Shown here in pieces: positions 55,540 to 64,000 of a DNA stretch of 64,000 nt. The translations under genes were made by a program, and so were the position numbers. The notes beneath the pieces are model-generated. The model did not search any database and was not told the DNA's origin. It saw only the letters and a program-made list of their open reading frames with translations. Each line of letters begins with the position of its first letter. Position 1 is the first letter of the stretch. Origin of the DNA: Charina bottae (lineage: Eukaryota; Chordata; Lepidosauria; Squamata; Charinaidae); assembly GCA_023362775.1 (NCBI GenBank), contig JALMGJ010000015.1, positions 14,784,001-14,848,000 on the forward strand, read 5' to 3'.

Positions 55540-56190
55540 GAATGGCTGGTTTGCTTTGGCTGTTGTGTGAACATGTCCATTGTGGTTGACAAGTTGGTTA
55601 ACTGTTGTTAGAAAAAAATGTGTAATCCTGATTTCTTGAGGTCTGTGATATTGGTGGCCTTTCTTTGTAGAATTGTAGTGTGTATTGTTTGTGTGTGTTT
55701 GTGCAGGTGCACGTAGGAGTAGGAGGGGCTTTGTAAATGTGACAAAGGAACTGTTAGGGAATAATCTCTCTACCAGTCTAGGAGATGGTTTTAGGTCACA
55801 ATCAACTGTAGTATGCAAATTGAAGGGGGTAGAGTTTGGAGCACGTGAGAACAAATATATTAGTGGTTGCTTAGGATTTTTTCATATGCAACCGCTGTTC
55901 ACAAGATTGGCAGAAAAAGATCGGCAAGCTCATTCATGTGTATTGTTGCATGCACTTCTCCTAATGTAGGCCTTTTTGAACATGCTTTATCTAGCATGCA
56001 TGCTTCTTGCAAGCCATTTTTTCCTGTAGGAGAACGCAATGTTGAGTGGATTTTCTGAGCAACCAGCCACATTCCAAAATTCTGAATATACCACTCTCAA
56101 AGTGCAGAGGCATTCTGGGTTCCCACCAGAACATTCGGCAAATCCCAAATTCATATATTCATTAAAAAAATCTGATAGGCTAAATTTATA
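55540..56190. other. No gene seen: AT-rich DNA
   Basis: Nothing recognisable. Confidence 0.5.
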
Positions 56191-56201
56191 TTTTACCCCT
56201 A

Positions 56202-56527
56202 AAGAAAAGGTTTTCCCCTGCACAGTCGTGTCCAACTCTAGGGAGTGGTGCTCATCTCCGTTTCTTAGCCAAAGAGCCAGCGTTGTCCGAAGACGCTTCC
56301 GCGGTCATGTGGCTGGCATGACGCGCGCGGAACGCTGATACCATCCCACCAAAGTGGTATCTATTTATCTACTTGCATTTGCATGCTTTCGAATTGCTAG
56401 GTTGGCAAGAGCTGGGGTGAGTGCGGGAGCTCACTCCGTCACGCGGTGCTCGGGTCTTGAACCGCCGAAGTTGCGACCTTCTGATCAACAAGCCTGGCGT
56501 CTTAAGCACTGAGCCATCGCGCCCCTG
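56202..56527 (-). mobile_element. Sauria-type SINE with Bov-B tail, subtype 2
   Basis: Minus strand head GGGGCGCGATGGCTCAGTGC, B-box region GGTTCAAGACCCGAGC, tail GACTGTGCAGGGGAAAACC. Target duplication TTTTACCYCTA with one mismatch (56191-56201 and 56528-56538). Confidence 0.9.
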
Positions 56528-56539
56528 TTTTACCTCTAG

Positions 56540-58080
56540 TGGAAGTGAAATCATGAGATTTCAAGGCTACGAAGATGGTGGGGTTCACCCCCCCACCATT
56601 TGGAAAGCAACATTTTGCTCCTATTATTTATGCTTCCCTGCTGAAGCAACAAAAGTATTTCAATAATCTCCAAAGAGTTTAAGAACAATATACTTAATTG
56701 CTATGAGTAATTTCAGAGCTAATTAATGTGATAAATCTCCAGAGCGAAGTATTCTTACTTAATGAACAGCATAAAATGGGAGAGACAGAGGTCTTTCCAT
56801 GCAAATATATGCATTGGCTGCTGTTGCTCTCAAAGTGAAATGATAGAAATAAACACATCCGTGCAAATACTTGCATTTATAATCAGTAGGTAGATTGTGT
56901 GCTGCATGCCACTAGCAGCAAAAGTCAGATTGGGTCTTATTAATGTTCTCTACTTGCGCTTCAATAAAGTAAGGCATCTTGTTTTAATTTTTTAATTGAA
57001 AATGAAATACAAATGGTCTTGCTTATTTAACAACATGGAATGAGAGCCTGTCATTGAGTGCAATTGTTCTGGGAAGAGCAATACACTGGTGTGGCTTGGA
57101 AAACCAAGAATTAAAGCCACACCTTTCCAAAAATAGGTGGCACATGATTTAACAGCATTGTAAAGTTTCTGCTGTATCTTCTCCCTACTCGCCAGCCAAT
57201 GTACTTTGGATAGAAGATTCAGCCCTTAAATGCAAATCTGCTACTTTAACGTTGCTTCAGAAGTTTATTATCACCTACTCTCTTTTAAAGACATAAACAG
57301 AGTGTTTCATTCTCTTTCCTTCTAATTTTTCTTTCCTTCTTTATTTACATCTTGTAGGGTTGTTTTCGTTTATAGGAAGCACAGCTTAATTTTTATTTAA
57401 TGGAAGAAAGCAAGTAGATAAAGTGGAATTAACTGGTGGTTTCTGCAAGATGGAAGAGATTGAAAACAAAGAGTTTAACAGTCTTCTCTAACCTTTGCTG
57501 AAAACATTTGGGGGCCAATTTTATCCAGGGATTGCCTGGTTGTTGATGCTTCAGTATTACTCTCCTTTCTTTGGGTCTGTTTATTAATGGCTGTAATCAC
57601 CTGGATGATCCCAATCTATCGGAAATACTTTAAAAAGCTGATGATATTGTGTGGAGTTAAATCTCATAGTTATGATATCCCTTAATGACAAAGACAGTGA
57701 TGTCCAGGAGGGCAAGTGTAGGGCAACATTTTTGGTGACATGTTGAAAAATCATACAAAAGGTGAGCCATTTGATAGCACTGTTAAATAAAAAGTGGTAC
57801 GATGTGACAAAATGGAGGGATCATGAAATAGCTGAGCAGGATACTGAATTAGAGCCTTCTAAGGTTGCAGTTTGATTTCTTTATTAGCATCAATTCTAAT
57901 TCTAAAAAAAATATTCAAGGCACCCAGCGGCCGGCAAGAGTTGAATGAACAATATTTCTGCATATATCCAATACTGAAATGCTTATCAAGAGTGAAGCTA
58001 TAGGCAGTTTGCAACAGTTGTATATGAAACTTAAGTTGTCTGCAAGAATACTCTTTTCAAACATTGCTTCAACTTCTCTC
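56540..58080. other. No gene seen: unique AT-rich DNA
   Basis: No repeat ends or coding features. Homeodomain-like AATTAAT words are frequent but the base composition alone predicts many. Confidence 0.45.
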
Positions 58081-58085
58081 TCTAA

Positions 58086-58135
58086 TTTATTTATTTATTC
58101 ATCAAATTTTGCCACCGCCCATCTCCCTCCAGATT
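58086..58135 (-). mobile_element. L2 3' terminal fragment
   Basis: ATTTATTTATTCATCAAATT and CACCGCCCATCTCCCTCC mirror the L2 end GGAGGGAGATGGGCGGTG at 28533. Confidence 0.65.
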
Positions 58136-58275
58136 GCAGCCTTATTCATACCCCGATGGCTACACTGGATGAAGCTGAGATTGTGTAGCATATATGGAAG
58201 ACACTGTTGGATAGCAGATAGCTTCATACAGGAGAAAAAGTACATGGAGAAAGAAACACTCAAGTTGGGAGTATA

Positions 58276-58523
58276 TGTCCTGACTTTGAGTGAAGGAACA
58301 CGCTGAGACTTGGTGTAAAAGCTCTAGTGTTTTATTGTTCTGCTCTGCTAGACAGAATCCAGCTAAACTGAAATGAACTAGTGATGCTCAGAGAAAAGGC
58401 CCATGAAACTAGGGCGGGGCCTTCTTTAGCCTCTTGGGAGGAAAGCAAAGCGATTCAGTACTGCACATGCCTTTATCCCCCTGGAGGAAGCCCCCTCCTT
58501 CTCCACCAGTTATCTCCCTGACA
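58276..58523 (-). mobile_element. Solo LTR, 248 bp
   Basis: On the minus strand it begins TGTCAGGGAGATAAC and ends GTCAGGACA, with AATAAAACACTAGAGC before the end. TATA flanks both sides (58272-58275 and 58524-58527). Same family as 40752-40993 by start, end and polyadenylation region. The target duplication is short and AT-only, so weak by itself. Confidence 0.72.
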
Positions 58524-58645
58524 TATAACTTGTATAAGAAAGTATTCTTGAGGTTGGTGCTTGTGTGAAATAAAAATAGATAAGCTTTTTAAAGGAAATA
58601 ACATGGTGGTTTCCTCAAAGACTTAAGTGTATCTACAGCTAAGAC

Positions 58646-58943
58646 CAGGGTTGCGCGGCCAGGGTTCCGTGGCACCCTAGGGTTCCGCGAGAGGTCACTA
58701 GGGGTTCCCTGGGAGATCACAGTTTATTAAAAAAATTATTTCAAATTCGGGCAACTTTGCATTAAAGAGGTAAGTTTCATTCTTCATTTTCAGTTTAAGA
58801 ACACTGTTCAGGCATATATACAGGCCTACCCATGAAACGAGTATAATGCTTTTGTAACTTGTGGCCTATATTGGTGCCTGAATGGGCAGGGGTTCCCCGA
58901 GGCCTGAAAAATATTTCAAGGGTCAAAAGGTTGAGAAAGGCTG
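58646..58943. mobile_element. hAT family D copy 4
   Basis: Perfect 8-bp target duplication GCTAAGAC (58638-58645 and 58944-58951). The inner sequence is nearly colinear with copy 1. Its GCACCCTAGGGTTCC site is intact, giving a paralogous empty site for the insertion in copy 3. Confidence 0.92.
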
Positions 58944-58951
58944 GCTAAGAC

Positions 58952-59490
58952 CCTATAATGTGCTTTCCTCTGTTATGGAGAGAGAGAGAGAGCGCCAGGA
59001 ACCCAAATTGCACAGGTTATAAGCAGAAGAGGGAAAAAAGAACTCGACTGAAACAGGAAGGTAGTGATGAAAGCCCTAAGAATATTAGTCCACCCAGAGA
59101 GACAAGAAAAGTAGGAAAGGTTTTGGTTTTATTGATGTACGCTACCTGGACGCACAATTACATGAGTTGGGAGGCCACAAACACCATCTAAATAAATAAA
59201 TGATAGTATAGAATCCTGCTAATTACACCCATTGCCCTGGTGATCAATAGGTTTCTAGGTGCAGAAGTCATGCAATGATGAACGCCAACAGACCCAGGCT
59301 GGGAGGGAAACATCTAATTCTCCTGATTTCACTGCCCAAGACCTTCCATTTCAGTTGATGACCGTCATCTGCTTAAAACATGATAGAGATTTTCAGGAAT
59401 TGGAAAAATCCCCAGGGATCTGCTAGTTTCTTTGCAAGCCTTTATTCCAGTTAAAAGAAATCACATTTTCCCCTACACTGACACTCTGGA
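58952..59490. other. No gene seen: AT-rich DNA
   Basis: Short AG run at about 58979 only. Confidence 0.5.
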
Positions 59491-59491
59491 A

Positions 59492-59610
59492 AATATATAT
59501 ATATATATAAAAAAAATATATATATTTGAGTCCACTATAGCTATCTGCTATCCAATATATATATCCAATATATATATATTGGATAGCAGATAGCTATAGT
59601 GGACTCAAAT
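59492..59610. repeat. (AT)n tract leading into a perfect 41-bp-arm palindrome
   Basis: Arms 59524-59564 and 59570-59610 are exact reverse complements around the spacer CCAAT. The non-AT part of the arm contains GAGTCCACTATAGCTATCTG. The preceding 32 bases are AT and A runs. No target duplication, so not assigned to a transposon. Confidence 0.9.
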
Positions 59611-60189
59611 ATGCCTCTCTGTTTGTAAAAGCAGGATGGAATCTCCTGAATATGCGAATGTGAGTCCTGCTATTTTAGATGTCAAGTTTTCTTTCCCCAT
59701 CCCTTTGTTGTTGGCTAGAAAACAACACAGAATACTTTGGTTTACCTGTGTAATCCCAGTGTGTCCCAAGTGCCAGGGCTGGCTGTTAAAATCAGCGTGT
59801 CTCCTGTCAAAAATGGTTGGAGTGAGACAAGGGCGGCATGACCGCTGGGCCCACCGAGCTACAGAGGTCAGGTTTCAAGGACAGCCTTATGTGGCAGTGA
59901 TGGGCTAATGACAAGTTGTCAAGTGAGCAAATATAAAATGGAAAATGCAGGAAGGAGGGAGATGGGAGTTGCTAGGAAAAAAAAGAAAAGTTCTGTTGCT
60001 CCTGACGAAATATTCAGGTAGCAGATGATAGAAGTCCATACAGATTTTGGGCCTAGTCTTTATCTTTAAATTAATCAACTCTGGAAGAACAAGTAAAAAG
60101 GGTATTGTGTTCAATGGACAGCATTGTGTTTAAAAGATAATTTTCTCCTAATGGTTACATACAATCCAGGCCGCAATTGTCTGTTTTCT
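59611..60189. other. No gene seen: AT-rich DNA
   Basis: Nothing recognisable. Confidence 0.5.
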
Positions 60190-60290
60190 TAAATAAAGCA
60201 AATTTCATATTAGGCCAGACAGACTCCCAATAAAATATGCAGATCTTTGGATTCTTTCTCTACAGCTCTTCATCAGGTAAAATGCAGAGC
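60190..60290 (-). mobile_element. Old Penelope-like fragment with decayed hammerhead
   Basis: On the minus strand CTGATGA (60270-60276 region) is followed by AGAGCTGTAGAGAAAG, then ATCTGCATATTTTATTGGG and GTCTGTCTGGCCTAAT. The order matches a widespread repeat type, but stem II and the GAAA spacing are damaged. Confidence 0.35.
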
Positions 60291-60595
60291 AAAACAGGAG
60301 GAGGAAAGAAGATTGGGGGTGGGGTGGGAAAGGAGATTGAATGTTCAAGTGATGAGATCTCCATTAAATTATAGGTTAAGTCCACATGTCTCACTAAATT
60401 GGAATGTGGTTTGTTTAGTTTCAACTTAGAATATTGTGTACCCCCCAGCCACTGTCTGTTAACCACTAACCCATGATTAAATAAACAAGTTAAGACTTAG
60501 CTTGCTGCTTCAACCTGTTCCTGAGTTTATACATTATGCTTAGCCTTAATGCAATGACCTTGTCTGACATTTTGTGTGTTGTATAATTCCATCTG

Positions 60596-60927
60596 GGGCG
60601 CGATGGCTCAGTGGTTAAGACGCCAGGCTTGTCGATTGGAAGGTCGCAACTTCGGTGGTTCGAGACCCGAGCGCCGCGTGACGGAGTGAGCTCCCACACT
60701 CGCCCCAGCTCTTGCCAACCTAGCAATTTGAAAGCATGCAAACGCAAGTAGATAAATAGGTACCACTTTGGTGGGATGGTAACAGCGTATTGCACCCGTC
60801 ATGCCGGCCACATGACCGCGGAAGCGTCTTCAGACAGCGCTGGCTCTTCGGCTAAGAAATGGAGATGAGCACCACCCCCTACAGTCGGACACGACTGTGC
60901 AAGGGAAAACCTTTACCTTTACCTTTT
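60596..60927 (+). mobile_element. Sauria-type SINE with Bov-B tail, subtype 2
   Basis: GGGGCGCGATGGCTCAGTGG head, GGTTCGAGACCCGAGCGCC B-box region, ACAGTCGGACACGACTGTGC tail without the CACAAAT insert, and an ACCTTTACCTTT end. Exact 14-bp target duplication TATAATTCCATCTG (60582-60595 and 60928-60941). Confidence 0.95.
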
Positions 60928-60941
60928 TATAATTCCATCTG

Positions 60942-61896
60942 CTGTGGCTTATTCATTAAGCCATGGTCCAGCAAGCTGTGCCTTGGAGTGATGTGTAAAC
61001 CAATCCACTTTTAGGTGGATGGGGGGGGGGGAGTAGTGCAGATATTCAAATTAGGCTCTATTCAGTGCTGAAATGATTTAAGGTGCTATTCCTAAATATC
61101 CTTCAGATATTCCTATCTGAAGAGTTGCTGAGAGACTAATACTGTATTAATTGTTCATCCATTTTTTAAAAATATGGAATGTAGTTGTTAGTCCTCTTGT
61201 AGTATTAGATTTGGAAGAGATCTGTGGGGACGTGGCCTATATCATTTTTATCACCCCAGGATTTTGTCCTCAGAATTCTACAGGGTGTCCAACCTTGATA
61301 TTTAGCTATTAACTGTCTACAGATAATGGTGTGCTCAAGTGCTGATATATCCACATTATAAAATAATTTGGAGTAGGATTTGGGAAATGGAAATTCAAAT
61401 CCTTACATAATCTGAGCAACCCCATTTTAACTGACCTTTACCTAACTCTATTTTCTCAGCCAAATCTACTTTGCCAGGTGGAAATATTTTCTAGTATTAA
61501 TCTGATCAGTGTCTCTTCAAGGAAGAGATGCATGACCCATCACATTCTTTGCTCACAGTGGGTAATATTACCAGGTTTTAGGTAACACTGCTAAAATTCA
61601 TCTTCCAACTTCCCCCAAAGCTTCCTTCTACTGTGAAAGAGATCTCTACTTGTCTTCCTCATTTCAGGATGCTTTAGAATTTGTTTAGAATTTCCTAAGA
61701 TTGCACAGAATGGAATTGTTGCTTTTCCCCTTTTGTTGCATCTCCCCCACACACTCTGCAGCCTCCTTGACTTCTCCTGCTTCCTGATTGGAAAAATCCC
61801 TATAATCCCTACAGTCTTCCTTGGGATCTCATGATGTCTCTTCTAAAACATTGGAAGTCAGGAAGGCCACAGAAACTAGAGACATGATTGTAGATT
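60942..61896. other. No gene seen: AT-rich DNA
   Basis: A G10 run near 61021 and nothing else. Confidence 0.5.
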
Positions 61897-61913
61897 GAAA
61901 GATGCAACTTTCA

Positions 61914-62286
61914 ACAGTTTGAAAGTTACAAACTGTTACTATCTTAAAGAATGGAAACCATTAATGGATTATTTGCAACATGCAGGTGGAGCAAAGCTTA
62001 TTTGGGGTTTTGAAGACTAAAATATATATGGATTGATATATTAGACAGGAAATGTTTTTGTATGTTATATATAGAACTAGCATGTAAGAAAACTTTTTTT
62101 TTGAATTACTAAGACCAGAGATAAATCGGAAGTTGACTATATCTATGTATTATCTTTTTCTTTTTTTTCTTTACTTTTCTATACACTTTTACTTCTTTCT
62201 TTGATTTGTATTTCTATTTCTTTTTCATTTTCACCCTTTTAACTATGTATATTTAAAACTCTAATAAAATTTGGAAAAAAAGAAAA
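61914..62286 (+). mobile_element. L1 LINE 3' end, 5' truncated
   Basis: Bounded by a 17-bp exact target duplication GAAAGATGCAACTTTCA (61897-61913 and 62287-62303). It holds the last codons of ORF2, a T/C-rich 3' untranslated region and AATAAAATTTGG followed by an A-rich tail. A textbook target-primed insertion. Confidence 0.9.
61943..62020 (+). pseudogene. L1 ORF2 C-terminal remnant, 25 codons
   Basis: The frame encodes LKEWKPLMDYLQHAGG and ends KLIWGFED before a TAA at 62018-62020. The W-K-P-(L/F)-(M/L)-DYL pattern is typical of L1 ORF2 C-termini in squamates (from memory). No functional domain remains. Confidence 0.7.
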
Positions 62287-62303
62287 GAAAGATGCAACTT
62301 TCA

Positions 62304-64000
62304 CACATACCCTTTGGCCACCTGATGACTAAGTTAAATGCAGTAATCCCACAGTTAAATTGGCAACAAGTTAATGGAACATAACAGATTACAACAGTGA
62401 TTTCTTCTCTTTTTCAAAATATGGAAGAAAATTCTAATGTAAGTTTCAGGCATAAACACTAGGTCCATAGGGAAGACTTTTACTTGTTTAAAACTTGGTA
62501 ATTCCTTCATAGTTGCTTGATAATGTGTATGTTTGCTCTGGACACCTACTATTAAGATTAAGAGAACTGGGTACATTTAGCCCTGAGAAAAGATGACTGA
62601 GGGAAAGTATGATCTTGAAGAGGTGACATACAGAAGGAGACCATGGCCTGGTTTTTAATCATCCCAGACTGCAGACTATGGAATAGTTACAGGAAGACAG
62701 ACTTTGGAGGAATGTTAGACCAATTTCCTAGCATTAGGAGCTGTTCAATAGAGGAACCAATGACATAGAAAAGTGATGGTCTTGGACACATTCCTTAACT
62801 GCATTTAAACAGAGGATAGATAGCTGTTGGGTGTCTTAAATTGCCCTTTGTGATCCCATTTTTTGATAGCCCTGGGATTTGATGGAATGATTGTCTGGGT
62901 CTAACAATACCAAGTTAGTGACTATAGAAAGTTGTGTGTCCTAATTAAGCAAATAATTTTTAAAATTGCCTGAACTAGAACACTTCCAATAAGGTATATT
63001 GCTAATAAAAAATAGAGAATGTATTCTCCCCCTCCCACCCCATGCTGTCATCTCTTGCAGTGACACAGATCTTGAGATGATTTGCAAATGCTTGGCGGTA
63101 AGTGGATTATGGTGGGAAATCAGTTAGCTCTTAATCTTATGCTGACCCATGGTGTTGGCTTGCACCTATTAATGATCTAATCCCCCATGCTCCAGCAGAT
63201 AATATTCCTGCTTTTGTACAATTCTTTTTGGATAAATTCCACAGTGTATTCAAAGAAAGCAGATTGGAGATGGGTTTATGGGGTATATCCGATCCATCCA
63301 TAGTATGCAGGTACTTTTGGAGAATATAAAAATGCTTAAAAGATCAGGATGTGATGGAAAAATGTCTAGGCAGCTGCAGTCAATGTTGTTTTCTGCAAAG
63401 TGTATGTGGATATTTATCACCCACGGGTGACTATTGCAGAGCTACACTAACCTGCTTTAATGCTTCCAGGCTTGTAAATATCATGTAGGAAACAGAGTCC
63501 AGAATGCTGAGGCTAAAGTTTGTGTTCCATGCTTTTGTCACTTTTCTGAAACAAGCACACACCATTTCTTCTACGTTTTGTTCTAAGCCTTGAGATTCAA
63601 AGCATGTTCTGGAATTTATTAGTTAATCAAAGATAGGGGAGGAGGGACACATTCTTTCCAGTTATTTTCCCCTAAACTTTTTTTTTAATGGTTTAATCCC
63701 CCTAATTTGCACTGCATTACATTTTCACATTTGCTAAATGAAATTTACAATAGCTTATGGGCAGGGTTCAAATTAACACCTCTTGACATATTAATGAGCT
63801 GTTTTTAATCCTTTCTGACCAGTTATTATGCAAATATGAGGCTAAAAGCTAGCTTTTGCATACAGCTTTAAAGGAAGAGCTTTTTCATGTTGGGATCCAC
63901 AAATAAAAGATATGAGAGCAACCCATCTATCAATGTGCTGGGGTCCTTTGATATCACATAGGGGGTTTAATTTTGGGGAAGAATTCTAAATAATATTGAC
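62304..64000. other. No gene seen: unique AT-rich DNA
   Basis: No repeats recognised. The end of the window holds the candidate conserved block at 63690-63880. Confidence 0.45.
63690..63880. promoter_or_regulatory. Possible conserved non-coding element with POU octamer
   Basis: A perfect ATGCAAAT octamer in TTATTATGCAAATATG, a second TTTTGCATAC, homeodomain-like ATTAATGAG and TTAATCC, and CCTAATTTGC cluster within about 190 bases free of repeat features. Enhancer-like texture; not tested by alignment. Confidence 0.3.

Noticed and set aside
59492..59610. Palindrome as a short inverted-repeat transposon
   Set aside because: No target duplication or terminal motif was found beyond the arms, so a transposon call is not supported.
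2705..61000. tRNA genes suggested by A and B box matches
   Set aside because: All strong matches lie at the heads of SINEs with target duplications. None folds as an intact tRNA by inspection.

Overview
The window looks like intergenic or deep intronic DNA from a squamate reptile (lizard or snake). No host protein-coding exon, tRNA or rRNA gene could be recognised. The squamate call rests on the repeat mix. There are seven tRNA-headed SINEs whose 3' tail reads AGAGTCGGACACGACT, the Bov-B type tail of the Sauria SINE family. Alongside them are L2-type LINE copies ending in GTAAACCGCCCAGAGTCCC plus (AAATA)n, an L1 3' end, RTE-type LINE ends, many short hAT elements with 8-bp target duplications, and Penelope-like insertions. 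The background is AT-rich and CpG-poor. CpG is concentrated in the younger repeats.

Layout. 1-1450: a 61-bp tandem repeat, a hAT relic, and a 926-bp minus-strand LINE-like insertion with an ORF1-like reading frame only. 2.4-3.5 kb: SINE inside a hAT relic, then an RTE LINE end. 6-11.7 kb: dense cluster of hAT elements and three Penelope-like pieces, followed by a SINE. 18.7-19.6 kb: a SINE with an L2-like tail nested inside a second SINE type that carries internal ~100-bp repeats. 21.4-21.7 kb: a Penelope-like insertion. 24.3 kb: hAT family D. 26.3-28.6 kb: SINE, then the best LINE in the window, an L2 copy with an almost intact reverse transcriptase frame. 32-43 kb: scattered SINEs, hAT elements (one nested in another) and a solo LTR. 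47-49.5 kb: a stack of nested LINEs, with an L2 copy inside the 3' end of an unassigned minus-strand LINE, next to a second L2 piece split by a SINE. 52-62.3 kb: RTE end, SINEs, a solo LTR, a hAT copy, a perfect 41-bp-arm palindrome and an L1 3' end with a 17-bp target duplication. The rest is unique-looking AT-rich DNA in which a few blocks resemble conserved non-coding elements.

The most interesting signal is a recurring RNA motif. Several Penelope-like insertions carry the core of a type I hammerhead ribozyme: CUGANGA, a hairpin, then GAAA running into a four-base palindrome (ACGU, or the AGCU-like form) where stem III should be. The copies at 10895-10946 and 21445-21494 keep both core boxes, a clean stem II and a plausible stem I. 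In the 10.8 kb copy two hammerheads face each other in an 84-bp perfect inverted repeat, and the insertion is bounded by a 12-bp target duplication. Hammerheads in Penelope-like elements are established; the arrangement here is read from this sequence. Other points worth a look are an ORF1-only (HAL1-like) LINE, a SINE with a swapped tail, a mosaic SINE, and a hAT-in-hAT insertion.

All element boundaries with target duplications were read by eye. Family names without such support are judgments from sequence resemblance, since no database search was possible.
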